From Onthomorpha sp937906975 (lineage in GTDB: Bacteria; Bacteroidota; Bacteroidia; Bacteroidales; P3): a stretch of 64,000 nt of DNA. The first letter of the stretch is position 1; the number at the start of each line of letters is the position of its first letter. A model generated the notes under the pieces. It saw only the letters and a list, made by a program, of their open reading frames with translations, had not been told where the DNA came from and made no database searches. Positions 44,449 to 53,518 of the stretch are shown here, in pieces. The DNA is taken from NCBI GenBank assembly GCA_045614605.1, contig JAZLDH010000015.1, positions 178,023-242,022 of the forward strand, in the 5' to 3' direction. A program made the position numbers and the translations under genes.

Positions 44449-46569
44449 ATGAATACCATCACTGTAAAGGCTGTTATAGACGAGAAAGGTTTTAAAGAGT
44501 TTTTAAATTTTCCTTATAAACTTTTCAAAAACGATAAGAAATGGGTTCCTTCTTTGATAATGGACGAAAAAACCACCTTTGACAAAAAGAAAAACCCTGC
44601 TTTGGAATTTTGTGATTTTAAAATCTTCTTGGCATATAAAGGCTCAGAAGTGGTAGGTAGGATTGTAGGAATGATAAATCATAAATCAAACGAGATTTGG
44701 AAAGAAAAAAGAATCAGATTTGGTTGGTTAGATTTCATAAATGAAGACATAGTTTGTCAAAAGCTTTTAGAAGCGGTTGAAAACTGGGGTAGGAGTGAGG
44801 GATTGACAGAAATCGTAGGTCCAATGGGCTTTACAGATATGGATAAAGAAGGAATGCTTGTAGAGGGCTTTGAACAAGATTGCACAATGGCTACTTACTA
44901 TAATCCTTCTTATTATCCTCAAATCATAGAAAGGCTTTCCTATAAAAAAGAAGTGGATTGGATTCAATATAGCATAAAGGCAAATCAAGAAATTCCTGAA
45001 AAAATCGAACGAATCAATGCTTTGATTAAAGAAAAGTATAATCTTAGAATTGTAGATGGGCTATCGGCAAAGCAAATTGCAAAGAGATATGGTCATAAAC
45101 TATTTGATACGCTTAACGAGGCTTTTTCTCATCTTTTTGGATATGTGCCTTTGAATGAAAAACAAGTGCAATTCTATATTGATATGTACTTTCCTTTTTT
45201 GAATAAAAAGCTTTTGTGTTTGATTGTTGATGAAAACGATGATATTGCTGCTTTTGGTGTTTCTATGCCTTCATTAACGGAGGCTCTTCGCAAGAGTAAG
45301 GGAAAACTTTTCCCATTTGGTTGGTATCATCTTTTGAAAGCAATTCGCAATTTTGAGAAAATAGACCTTTATTTTAACGGAGTTCATCCTAAATGGCAGA
45401 ATAAGGGTATTCACTCTATATATTATGCTCAGATGAATAAGCAATATATAAATCTTGGCTCAAAAATTGCAATTGCAAATCCGCAGTTAGAAACTAATCT
45501 TGCAGCAAGAATTTGGGAAAAGTATGAAGACTCAAATATTGTTATGAGAAGAAGAGCTTATATTAAAGAAATAAAAGAGGATACTCGTGAGAAGGTTTTG
45601 GTAACAGGTGCAAGCGGATTTATAGGTAGTACTTTAATTGACCAATTGCTTGAAGAGGGAAAGTATAATGTGTATGCGGGAGTGAGAGGCTCGTCAAACA
45701 AAAAATATTTGCGTGATTCAAGAATAAATTTCTTAGAGATAGATTTCTCAAACAAAGAGAAGATAAAAAATCTCTTAGAGAAATATAACTTCAAATGCGT
45801 GTTTCATTGTGCAGGTCTAACAAAGGCTAAAACAAGTGAGGAGTTTGAAAGAGTAAATTATGGGTTTACTAAGAATTTAGTTGATGCTATAAATGTAGAT
45901 ACGACAAAACTTATTTTCCTTTCTTCGTTTGCTGCTCACGGACCAGCAAATGAGAAAACTTTTGCTAAGGCTAAGGTAACAGATGTTAATAATCCAAATA
46001 CTGCTTACGGGGTTTCAAAACTCAAAGTCGAAGAATATATTAACGAAAACTTTAAAGGAAAATACGTTATTTTAAGACCAACGGGTGTTTATGGTCCACG
46101 TGAAACAGATTACTTTACATACTTCCAAACTATTGATAATCATTTGGAAGCTTACTTAGGATTTGTTCCACAACACTTGACTTTTGTTTATTCAAAGGAC
46201 TTAGTTGATGTGTGTATTAAAGCCTTTGAAAGCGATGTTTCGGGGAAAACATATTTTGTTAGCGATGGAAATATGTATTTGGATAGTGAGTATGCACGAG
46301 TGTCGAAAGAGGTTTTAAGAAAGTGGACAATAAAAATCAAATTCCCGCTTTGTATAGTAAGATTTATTTCTTCGTTTTTAGATTCTTTTGGAAATCTCAT
46401 AGGAAAGCAATTTACACTTAATAAAGATAAGTATTCTATTCTTTCTGCTCGTAATTGGGATTGTGATATTGAAGACTTGAAAAAAGATTTGAATTACACA
46501 CCGCAATATGATTTAAGAAAAGGTGTGGAAGAAACTATAAAATGGTATAAAAATGAAAAATGGTTGTAA
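44449..46569 (+). CDS. Fusion of GNAT-type acyltransferase and NAD-dependent epimerase, putative ceramide synthase-reductase
   Basis: 706 residues in one frame. Residues 1-375 resemble the GNAT-type N-acyltransferase proteins of Bacteroidota linked to bacterial ceramide synthase (bCerS), with an acyl-CoA loop HPKWQNKGIHSIYYA near 313-327. Residues 382-706 are an extended short-chain dehydrogenase: nucleotide loop TGASGFIG (386-393), LSSFAAHGP, and Tyr520/Lys524 in YGVSK, like CerR. With the spt gene upstream they would give dihydroceramide. A 21-bp array (CTTAG 45732, CAAAG 45753, CTTAG 45774) lies in the coding DNA of residues 428-444. The pathway assignment is inference. Confidence 0.7.
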   Translation: MNTITVKAVIDEKGFKEFLNFPYKLFKNDKKWVPSLIMDEKTTFDKKKNPALEFCDFKIFLAYKGSEVVGRIVGMINHKSNEIWKEKRIRFGWLDFINEDIVCQKLLEAVENWGRSEGLTEIVGPMGFTDMDKEGMLVEGFEQDCTMATYYNPSYYPQIIERLSYKKEVDWIQYSIKANQEIPEKIERINALIKEKYNLRIVDGLSAKQIAKRYGHKLFDTLNEAFSHLFGYVPLNEKQVQFYIDMYFPFLNKKLLCLIVDENDDIAAFGVSMPSLTEALRKSKGKLFPFGWYHLLKAIRNFEKIDLYFNGVHPKWQNKGIHSIYYAQMNKQYINLGSKIAIANPQLETNLAARIWEKYEDSNIVMRRRAYIKEIKEDTREKVLVTGASGFIGSTLIDQLLEEGKYNVYAGVRGSSNKKYLRDSRINFLEIDFSNKEKIKNLLEKYNFKCVFHCAGLTKAKTSEEFERVNYGFTKNLVDAINVDTTKLIFLSSFAAHGPANEKTFAKAKVTDVNNPNTAYGVSKLKVEEYINENFKGKYVILRPTGVYGPRETDYFTYFQTIDNHLEAYLGFVPQHLTFVYSKDLVDVCIKAFESDVSGKTYFVSDGNMYLDSEYARVSKEVLRKWTIKIKFPLCIVRFISSFLDSFGNLIGKQFTLNKDKYSILSARNWDCDIEDLKKDLNYTPQYDLRKGVEETIKWYKNEKWL
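45732..45778. repeat. 21-bp periodic CTWWG array inside the fusion gene
   Basis: CTTAG (45732), CAAAG (45753) and CTTAG (45774) start exactly 21 bp apart. They encode a heptad-like stretch (FLEIDFS, NKEKIKN, LLEKYNF). Confidence 0.75.
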
Positions 46570-46570
46570 T

Positions 46571-47035
46571 ATGAAAGTAAGATATTTTAATTTTCTATTG
46601 ATATTTTCCTTCCTCTTTTTGTTTTCTTGTGGCGAAAAGCAGACTGTAAAAACAGAAGAAAACAAAATAATAAATCAATCAAAGGTAATAGAAGCCGATA
46701 CTAAGTATTTTATTGACAAAATTGCAAAAATAGAGAACAATGCTTTAACTTATATTGGCGATAAGCCTGCAATAGTTGATTTTTATGCGTCTTGGTGTGG
46801 TCCTTGTAAGATGCTTTCTCCTATAATGGAGAAATTGTCAAAAAAATATGAGGATAAAGTTAATTTTTATAAGATAGACGTTGATGAGTCTTCGGATTTA
46901 GCAAATACATTAAAGATTAAGGGAATTCCTACTTTAATTTTCTTTAAGGATTCTTTGTCTACTTCTATTATTATAGAGGGATTTATGTCCGAAACTGAAT
47001 TAGAACATTATATTAGTAGCTATTTATTAAAATAA
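46571..47035 (+). CDS. Lipoprotein thioredoxin
   Basis: 154 residues from the ATG at 46571. An upstream ATG at 46553 would overlap the fusion gene and put six residues before the signal. The signal ends in a lipobox LFLFSC, so it is probably a periplasmic lipoprotein. The thioredoxin fold (about 60-150) has the active site WCGPCK and the cis-Pro loop KGIPTLIFF. It is likely a disulfide reductant or isomerase in the envelope. The gap to the preceding gene is 1 bp. Confidence 0.88.
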   Translation: MKVRYFNFLLIFSFLFLFSCGEKQTVKTEENKIINQSKVIEADTKYFIDKIAKIENNALTYIGDKPAIVDFYASWCGPCKMLSPIMEKLSKKYEDKVNFYKIDVDESSDLANTLKIKGIPTLIFFKDSLSTSIIIEGFMSETELEHYISSYLLK

Positions 47036-47041
47036 AAGTAT

Positions 47042-47049
47042 TATTTTTG
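47042..47049 (+). promoter_or_regulatory. -7 box upstream of recA
   Basis: TATTTTTG fits TAnnTTTG, 27 nt before the recA ATG. No LexA-type palindrome was seen. Confidence 0.45.
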
Positions 47050-47075
47050 TACACTTAATAAAAAGAAAATAATCT

Positions 47076-48098
47076 ATGGCAAAGCAACAAGATATATCAG
47101 CTGAGAAATTAGAAAAATTAAAGGTGCTTCAAGCGGCAGTTTCTAAGATTGAAAAGAACTATGGTAAAGGTTCTATTATGAAATTAGGAGATAAGGCTGT
47201 TGAAGACATTGAAACAATTCCAACAGGCTCCATTTCCTTAGACTCAGCCTTAGGTGTGGGAGGATTTCCAAAAGGAAGAATAATCGAAATCTATGGACCA
47301 GAATCTTCAGGTAAAACAACATTAGCTATACACGCTATTGCAGAGAGCCAAAAACAAGGAGGACTTGCAGCTTTCATTGATGCAGAGCACGCTTTTGATA
47401 GCACGTATGCTAAAAAGTTGGGAGTTGATGTAGATAACCTTTATATTTCTCAACCAGACAACGGAGAGCAAGCTTTGGAAATAGCAGAAAACTTAATCAG
47501 CTCAGGTGCGGTAGATGTTATTGTAATAGATTCTGTTGCTGCTCTTACTCCTAAGAGCGAGATTGACGGAGAGATGGGCGATAGCAAAATGGGATTGCAT
47601 GCTCGTTTAATGAGTCAGGCTCTTAGAAAGATGACTGCTACAATTAGTAAAACGAAATGTTGTTGTATTTTTATAAATCAATTAAGAGATAAGATAGGAG
47701 TGATGTTTGGTTCACCAGAAACCACAACGGGAGGAAATGCTTTGAAGTTCTATTCTTCAATTAGAATTGATATAAGACGAGTACAAGCAATTAAAGAAGG
47801 GGATACCAACATTGGAAATAGAGTTAGAGTAAAGATTGTGAAGAATAAGGTTGCTCCTCCTTTCCGTCAAGTTGAGTTTGATTTGTTATTTGGACAAGGA
47901 ATAAGCAAAATAGGTGAGATTGTTGATATTGGAGTTGAGGCAGAGGTATTAAAGAAAAGTGGTTCTTGGTTTAGTTATGGGGAAACAAAGCTTGGACAAG
48001 GTAGAGAGGCTGTTAAACAACTTTTATTGGATAATCCAGAACTTCAAGAAGAGATTGAAACAAAAATTCGTCAGTATCTAAAAGATAAAACAGAATAA
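47076..48098 (+). CDS. recA: Recombinase A
   Basis: 340 residues with the Walker A loop GPESSGKTT (about 71-79), VIVIDSVAALTPKSEIDGE (Walker B) and the DNA-binding loop L2 region GGNALKFYSSIRIDIRR. It catalyses strand exchange in recombinational repair. No intein or truncation. It is followed after 22 bp by nadE. Confidence 0.97.
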   Translation: MAKQQDISAEKLEKLKVLQAAVSKIEKNYGKGSIMKLGDKAVEDIETIPTGSISLDSALGVGGFPKGRIIEIYGPESSGKTTLAIHAIAESQKQGGLAAFIDAEHAFDSTYAKKLGVDVDNLYISQPDNGEQALEIAENLISSGAVDVIVIDSVAALTPKSEIDGEMGDSKMGLHARLMSQALRKMTATISKTKCCCIFINQLRDKIGVMFGSPETTTGGNALKFYSSIRIDIRRVQAIKEGDTNIGNRVRVKIVKNKVAPPFRQVEFDLLFGQGISKIGEIVDIGVEAEVLKKSGSWFSYGETKLGQGREAVKQLLLDNPELQEEIETKIRQYLKDKTE

Positions 48099-48120
48099 AA
48101 AACTCTCAAATTCTTCTAAG

Positions 48121-49656
48121 ATGAAAGTAACAATTTCACAAATCAATCCTAAAACATTAGATTTTGAATATAATTTTAGCCTAATTCAGGAAAAATTAAA
48201 AGAAACGGATGTAGATTCGTTGGTAATTTTTCCTGAATTATCGTTAAGTGGCTCTCCACTTTACGATTCTGTTTCTTATAATAACCTATATCAAAAAAGT
48301 ATTCATTACGCTGACAAATTATCTGAACTAAAAAAAGACTTTATTTTTGGACTTCCAATCAATCAAGATGAAGAAAAATTCAATGCTCTTGCATTTGTAG
48401 AAAATGGAGAGTTGAAATCAATAGCGACAAAAAAGAATTTAGGTAGATTTGATAAAGGATTCTCTTTTGGCGAAGGCTTCAGCACGATAGAATACAAAAA
48501 ACAAACAATAGCATTTGGCTTTTTAGAAGATTTAGATGAGTATTTGAACAAGAAAGATAAAGCAGACTTGATTCTTTGTTGTTCAAATATACTTTTTACT
48601 CCTGAAACACAAAAAGAACTCTTAACAGAGTTGCAACCAAAGATAAGAAAGGCTAAAACTCCTATTATATTAGTAAATAGATGTGGTGCGGAGGCAAGTT
48701 ATATCTTTAATGGAAGTAGCTTTTTTATGTTATCAAATGGAGATTTGTCAAAAGAACTACCATTATTTGAAGAAGCTTTGTTGCAAATTGAAACACAAAA
48801 AACAGAAAAGTACACACAATCGCCTCTTCATAGAATAGAAAAAATGTATAATGCAGCAGTTCTTGGAATTAAAGACTATTTTCGCAAAAATAACATAAAG
48901 AAAGCCTTAATAGGACTATCAGGAGGAATAGACTCAGCCTTAGTAGTAGTTCTCGCAGTAGAAGCACTAGGAAAAGAAAACGTGATAGGAGTTTTGCTAC
49001 CAAGCGAATATTCTACTTCTCACAGCATAACAGATGCAAAAGCAAGTGCAGAAAATTTAGGAATAGAACATTATACTATTCCTATCAAAGAAATGTTTAA
49101 TACAGCTCTTACAGCACTTTCTCCAATCTTTGAAGGAAAAGAACCAAATGTGGCAGAAGAAAACCTACAATCAAGGATTAGAGGAATGATTTTAATGGGA
49201 ATAGCCAATAAAATAGGAGCAGCTCTTTTGAATACTACGAATAAGAGTGAACTTTCCGTAGGATATGGCACGCTTTACGGCGATACAAATGGAGCAATAG
49301 GAGCATTAGGAGATATTTTCAAGACAGATGTTTGGGAAATGTCGCGTTGGATAAATAGAAATAAAGAAATCATACCTTGGAATTCGATAACCAAAGCACC
49401 ATCTGCCGAATTGCGTCCTGATCAAAAAGACACAGATTCATTACCTGATTATGATATTTTGGATAATATCCTTTATCTTCATTTAGAACAAAGACTAAGT
49501 AGAGAAGAAATCATAAATAAAGGTTTTGAACCTAATACAGTAGATAAAATATTAAGATTAGTAAAAATAAATGAATGGAAACGCCATCAGGTAGCTCCAT
49601 TATTAAGAATGTCAAACAGTGCATTAAGTATAGAAAGAACAATGCCAATATCATAA
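48121..49656 (+). CDS. nadE: NAD+ synthetase with degenerate glutaminase domain
   Basis: 511 residues: nitrilase-like glutaminase domain (about 1-225) plus NAD synthetase domain (about 240-511). The synthetase domain has the pyrophosphatase loop GLSGGIDS (265-272), then LLNTTNKSELSVGYGTLYGD and KAPSAELRPDQKD, all normal. In the glutaminase domain the triad Glu (E39 in FPEL) and Lys (K105 in TKKNLGRFD) are present, but the nucleophilic Cys of the usual ICED motif is replaced: the sequence reads GFLED with Leu135. It is therefore predicted to use free ammonia or another amide donor. Confidence 0.92.
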   Translation: MKVTISQINPKTLDFEYNFSLIQEKLKETDVDSLVIFPELSLSGSPLYDSVSYNNLYQKSIHYADKLSELKKDFIFGLPINQDEEKFNALAFVENGELKSIATKKNLGRFDKGFSFGEGFSTIEYKKQTIAFGFLEDLDEYLNKKDKADLILCCSNILFTPETQKELLTELQPKIRKAKTPIILVNRCGAEASYIFNGSSFFMLSNGDLSKELPLFEEALLQIETQKTEKYTQSPLHRIEKMYNAAVLGIKDYFRKNNIKKALIGLSGGIDSALVVVLAVEALGKENVIGVLLPSEYSTSHSITDAKASAENLGIEHYTIPIKEMFNTALTALSPIFEGKEPNVAEENLQSRIRGMILMGIANKIGAALLNTTNKSELSVGYGTLYGDTNGAIGALGDIFKTDVWEMSRWINRNKEIIPWNSITKAPSAELRPDQKDTDSLPDYDILDNILYLHLEQRLSREEIINKGFEPNTVDKILRLVKINEWKRHQVAPLLRMSNSALSIERTMPIS

Positions 49657-49666
49657 CATAAAGAAT

Positions 49667-51571
49667 ATGAGCGATCAAATCAAACACGAATGTGGAATAG
49701 CAATGTTAAGATTGCTAAAACCGTTGGAATATTACCAAGAAAAATACGGAAATACTTGGGCATTAAACCGTATGTACCTCTTAATGGAAAAACAACACAA
49801 CAGAGGACAAGACGGAGCAGGGCTTGCAAACATAAAATTTGATACAAAGCCAGGAGAACAATACATAAACATAACAAAATCAAATACTTCTACACCAATA
49901 CAAGACGTCTTTGCAGAAGCTTTCAAAGACATGAAAGCCCTAAAACAAACAAACCCAGAAGAAGCTAAAGACATCAATTGGTTAAAGAACAACGCACGTT
50001 TCACAGGCGAGCTTTTCTTAGGCCATCTTCGCTATGGAACATTCGGAAAAGACGAAATAGACAACCTTCATCCGTTTTTAAGAGAAAATAACTGGAAAAC
50101 AAGAAACCTAGTCCTTGCAGGCAACTTCAATCTTACTAACATAGACGAAATGTTAGACAAACTAATAAGCTTAGGCCAACACCCAGTAAAAGTAGCCGAC
50201 ACAGCAATAGTATTAGAAAAGATAGGAAAATTCTTAGACCGCGAAGTAGAACGCATATTCCGCAAATACAAAGACGAAAGAATACTAACAAACAAAGAAA
50301 TCTCTGAAAAAATAGCAGAAGAACTAGACATAAAAACCATACTCACCTCTTCCGCAAAAAAATGGGACGGAGGATACGTCATGGCAGGTATGATGGGACA
50401 CGGAGACGCCTTTGTATTAAGAGATGAAAACGGAATACGTCCATGCTTCTACTACATAGATGACGAAATAGCAGTAGTAGCCTCAGAACGCCCTGTAATA
50501 ATGACTACATTCAACAAACCATTGACCGCAATCAAAGAATTACCAGCAGGACACGCCATAATCATCAAACGCAACGGCAATATCTCAATAGAAAACATCA
50601 AAGAAGCAAAATCAGAACCAAAACAATGCTCATTTGAACGCATATACTTCTCACGAGGCACCGATGCAGACATCTACAAAGAAAGAAAAATGCTTGGAAG
50701 ACTTATTTTGCCAAAAGTACTCAAAGCAATCAACAACGACATTAAAAACACAGTAATCTCATACATACCAAACACAGCCTCAGTAGCCTTTCAAGGAATG
50801 GCAGAAGCCTTTGCAGAACACGCAGACAAACTAAGAATACAAGAAATCCTTGCAAACAAAGAAAACCTTACAGAAGAAAAACTACAAGAAATCTTCTCAA
50901 TCAAGACACGCCGAGAATACATAGCCGTAAAAGACGTAAAACTACGTACATTCATCACAAGAGACAGCGAAAGAGACGATATGGTAGCCCATGTCTATGA
51001 CGTAACCTACGGACAAGTGAAAGAATATGTAGATAACCTTGTAGTAATAGACGATAGCATAGTAAGAGGAACAACACTTAAACAATCAATCTTACGAATC
51101 CTTGACCGCTTAGGACCAAAGAAAATAATCGTTGCATCATCTGCACCACAAATTCGTTACCCTGACTGTTACGGAATCGATATGTCAAGACTTAACGAGT
51201 TTATAGCCTTCAATGCAACAATAGAACTATTGAAAGAAACCAACCAAGCACACATAATAGAAGAGGTTTACCGCAAATGTAAAGCACAAGAAGGACTTCC
51301 AAAAGAAGAAATCGTAAACTACGTAAAAGAAATCTACGCACCATTTACCGATGACCAAATCACAGCAAAAATAACACAAATGCTGACACCAGCAAACTCA
51401 AATGCAGAAGTAGAAATCATCTTCAATACGATAGAATCTCTTCATCAAGCATGTCCAAACAACACAGGCGATTGGTATTTCACAGGCGATTACCCAACCG
51501 CAGGCGGAAACAAAGTAGTGAATAAAGCCTTTATCAACTACTACGAAGGAAACAACAAAAGAGCATACTAA
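49667..51571 (+). CDS. purF: Amidophosphoribosyltransferase (Bacteroides-type PurF)
   Basis: 634 residues. The N-terminal class II glutaminase starts at Cys9 (HECGIAML) after an eight-residue propeptide, with HNRGQDGAGLA and LGHLRYGTFG following. The phosphoribosyl domain has the PRPP loop VVIDDSIVRGTTLKQSI (about 464-480) and GIDMSR. It makes phosphoribosylamine from PRPP and glutamine, the first step of purine synthesis. It is about 130 residues longer than E. coli PurF, as in other Bacteroidota. It lies 10 bp after nadE. Confidence 0.92.
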   Translation: MSDQIKHECGIAMLRLLKPLEYYQEKYGNTWALNRMYLLMEKQHNRGQDGAGLANIKFDTKPGEQYINITKSNTSTPIQDVFAEAFKDMKALKQTNPEEAKDINWLKNNARFTGELFLGHLRYGTFGKDEIDNLHPFLRENNWKTRNLVLAGNFNLTNIDEMLDKLISLGQHPVKVADTAIVLEKIGKFLDREVERIFRKYKDERILTNKEISEKIAEELDIKTILTSSAKKWDGGYVMAGMMGHGDAFVLRDENGIRPCFYYIDDEIAVVASERPVIMTTFNKPLTAIKELPAGHAIIIKRNGNISIENIKEAKSEPKQCSFERIYFSRGTDADIYKERKMLGRLILPKVLKAINNDIKNTVISYIPNTASVAFQGMAEAFAEHADKLRIQEILANKENLTEEKLQEIFSIKTRREYIAVKDVKLRTFITRDSERDDMVAHVYDVTYGQVKEYVDNLVVIDDSIVRGTTLKQSILRILDRLGPKKIIVASSAPQIRYPDCYGIDMSRLNEFIAFNATIELLKETNQAHIIEEVYRKCKAQEGLPKEEIVNYVKEIYAPFTDDQITAKITQMLTPANSNAEVEIIFNTIESLHQACPNNTGDWYFTGDYPTAGGNKVVNKAFINYYEGNNKRAY

Positions 51572-51575
51572 AAGA

Positions 51576-51607
51576 AAAGAGCGAAATCAAAACCGATTTC
51601 GCTCTTT
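51576..51607. terminator. Bidirectional terminator between purF and the ATPase gene
   Basis: A perfect 13-bp stem (AAAGAGCGAAATC at 51576-51588 with its complement at 51595-51607), loop AAAACC, flanked by T-rich and A-rich runs on either side. It can end both convergent transcripts. Confidence 0.88.
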
Positions 51608-51621
51608 CTTTTCTTCATTTC

Positions 51622-52944
51622 TTATTTTAAATCATTTAGCGAAAGTAATCTTTGATTTATGGTGTAATCTCCATATTTACCTGTTGCACGAATAAAAGTT
51701 TTTACTTTTTCGTTTAGTAAATTTGCATTAAAATTGTCCTTATTTCGTTTGATTTCAAAGAAAACAACTTCATTATTTAGTTCATTTTCAGCTACAATAT
51801 CAATTTCGTTTTCTCCTTTACGATCCCACCAACTGCCAATGCGAGTATATTTTTTGCTTTCAATAAGCATACGCTTAAAATAGCGTTCTAACATTAACCC
51901 TGAAAAAGTTTCGTAATCTCTATTTATGATTGCTTTAAGGCTATCATAGTTTTCTATTTCTAACATATAGTTATATTTATGTATAAAGCGAAACCAAAAA
52001 GTGAAAAAGTTATCTTCTATTGTGTAACGAACGTTTTTCGTAGATGTTTTTTCAAAAATAGGTTGTTTTTTAGTAATTACTTCATATTCTTTCTCTAATT
52101 TTGTTAGGTATCCGCCTATTTCTTTTCCTATAACGCGTTCTATTTCTGAGCGAGAGGTCTTTCCACTTGCAATTGCAGAGAGTATAGAAAAGTATATACC
52201 ATAATCTTTTCCAAACTCTTCTATAAGAATTGCTTTTCCTTCGCCTAAAAATGTTGAATCTGACTTTACAATCTGATTTATCATCTCTGCTTTGCTTGTT
52301 GCACCAGCATTGATTAACAATTGCACATATTTAGCAACGCCTCCTGTGAAAGAATACAATGCCAACAAGTCTTCAGCAGTATAATTAGGGTTATACTCTG
52401 ATAATATTTGCTTTAAAACAGAGGTTGTGAAGGGTTTAACAGACATAAATCGTGTTTGGCGATTATATAAAGGCTCTTTTTTATCCTTAAATATCTTTGT
52501 CATCATAGAAAATATTGAACCACAAACAATAAGATTGATGCGAGCTTTCGTATGATACATATCCCAAATACGTTGCATATCGCTATAAACAGATTTGTTT
52601 ACTTTGAAAAATTCTTGAAACTCATCAATAAACAAAGTTATAGGACGTTCAACAGATAACTTCATTAAATATTCAAAAATTTCAGAAAAACGCTCAACCT
52701 TACCTATCATAGGAATGTTAAGTTTGCTTTCTATTTCTGTCAAATAGTCATTGCATAAATCATTTTCGGTTTTCCGTGCCACAAAGAAGTATAAAATAGT
52801 ATCTTCTTTATAAGCCTCCCAAACAAGAGATGTTTTTCCTATGCGACGTCTTCCTGTTACAACAGTAAATTGTGCATTGGTTTTAGATAAATGAAGAATC
52901 TCTTTAAGATTAGCGATTTCCTCTGTTCTATTTACAAACTTCAT
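51622..52944 (-). CDS. ATP-binding protein with DUF234-type C-terminal domain
   Basis: 440 residues from the ATG at 52944, which gives the family-typical start MKFVNRTEEI; an ATG at 52974 lies inside an inverted repeat and would add ten residues. The N-terminal AAA domain has a Walker A TGRRRIGKTSLVWEAY and Walker B TLFIDEFQEFF. The C-terminal region (about 300-435) is DUF234-like, with IGSWWDRKGENEIDIVA and VVFFEIKRN, a D-ExK arrangement as in PD-(D/E)XK nucleases. These ATPases are common in Bacteroidota and Archaea; their function is unknown. Divergent from the 53073 gene. Confidence 0.85.
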   Translation of the reverse strand: MKFVNRTEEIANLKEILHLSKTNAQFTVVTGRRRIGKTSLVWEAYKEDTILYFFVARKTENDLCNDYLTEIESKLNIPMIGKVERFSEIFEYLMKLSVERPITLFIDEFQEFFKVNKSVYSDMQRIWDMYHTKARINLIVCGSIFSMMTKIFKDKKEPLYNRQTRFMSVKPFTTSVLKQILSEYNPNYTAEDLLALYSFTGGVAKYVQLLINAGATSKAEMINQIVKSDSTFLGEGKAILIEEFGKDYGIYFSILSAIASGKTSRSEIERVIGKEIGGYLTKLEKEYEVITKKQPIFEKTSTKNVRYTIEDNFFTFWFRFIHKYNYMLEIENYDSLKAIINRDYETFSGLMLERYFKRMLIESKKYTRIGSWWDRKGENEIDIVAENELNNEVVFFEIKRNKDNFNANLLNEKVKTFIRATGKYGDYTINQRLLSLNDLK

Positions 52945-52957
52945 AATACTATCTTTT

Positions 52958-52998
52958 AGTTGCGAAACAGCCATTTCCGAAACAGCGGTTTCGCAACT
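52958..52998. promoter_or_regulatory. 11-bp inverted repeat over the ATPase transcription start
   Basis: AGTTGCGAAAC (52958-52968) and GTTTCGCAACT (52988-52998) are perfect inverted copies, 19 bp apart, with CGAAACAGC also repeated directly between them. A minus-strand -7 box TAATTTTG is at 53007-53000, so the start of transcription should fall inside the right arm. Probably an operator. Confidence 0.55.
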
Positions 52999-53036
52999 GC
53001 AAAATTAGCAAATTTTCTTAATATCAAAAATTTTCG

Positions 53037-53044
53037 TATATTTG
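53037..53044 (+). promoter_or_regulatory. -7 box for the DUF6078 gene
   Basis: TATATTTG is a perfect TAnnTTTG box 28 nt before the ATG at 53073, divergent from the ATPase promoter. Confidence 0.55.
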
Positions 53045-53072
53045 AAAATCAAATTTTTAATCATTAATTGTT

Positions 53073-53501
53073 ATGGGGAAAGCGGATATTGATTTAGAGA
53101 AAAAGCCTTTTGGTTTCATAGTTTGTTACAATGAGGATTGTAGTCTTAAAGAGAATTGTTTAAGACGCGAGGTTGCTGAATTGAATCAAGAAGAGGACGA
53201 TGTTTTGAAGGTTGTTAATTCGGCTAAATTCAGCGGAGAGAATTGTAAATTCTACCTTGAAAACAAGAAAGTCTTAATGGCTTACGGAATGAAGAAATCT
53301 TTTGACAAGGTTTTGGCGAAAGATATTGCTGAAATAAGGAAATCTTTGAATGCTTACTTTGGTCATGGATCCTATTATGTAAGAAGGAATGGCGAAAAAG
53401 CAATAAATCCTACCGAACAAGCCTATATTGCAAGTGTATTTGCGAAATATGGCTACGAAATCACGTTTGATAGACTTGTAGAAGAAACTTTGTGGGAATA
53501 A
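53073..53501 (+). CDS. DUF6078 family protein
   Basis: 142 residues, cytoplasmic. The family pattern is visible: PFGFIVCYNEDCSLKENCLRR (Cys-x5-Cys-x4-Cys), then GENCKFYL, a helical middle with LNAYFGHGSYYVRRNGE, and a C-terminus INPTEQAYIASVFAKYGYE. The four Cys suggest metal or redox binding. Function unknown. It stands alone between an ATPase and a set of 22-bp palindromic repeats. Confidence 0.75.
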   Translation: MGKADIDLEKKPFGFIVCYNEDCSLKENCLRREVAELNQEEDDVLKVVNSAKFSGENCKFYLENKKVLMAYGMKKSFDKVLAKDIAEIRKSLNAYFGHGSYYVRRNGEKAINPTEQAYIASVFAKYGYEITFDRLVEETLWE

Positions 53502-53518
53502 TTCTTTGAAAAAAATTA

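Noticed and set aside
51622..53501. ATPase plus DUF6078 gene as a defence system
   Set aside because: The genes are divergent, each of a common Bacteroidota family, and nothing in the sequence links them functionally.
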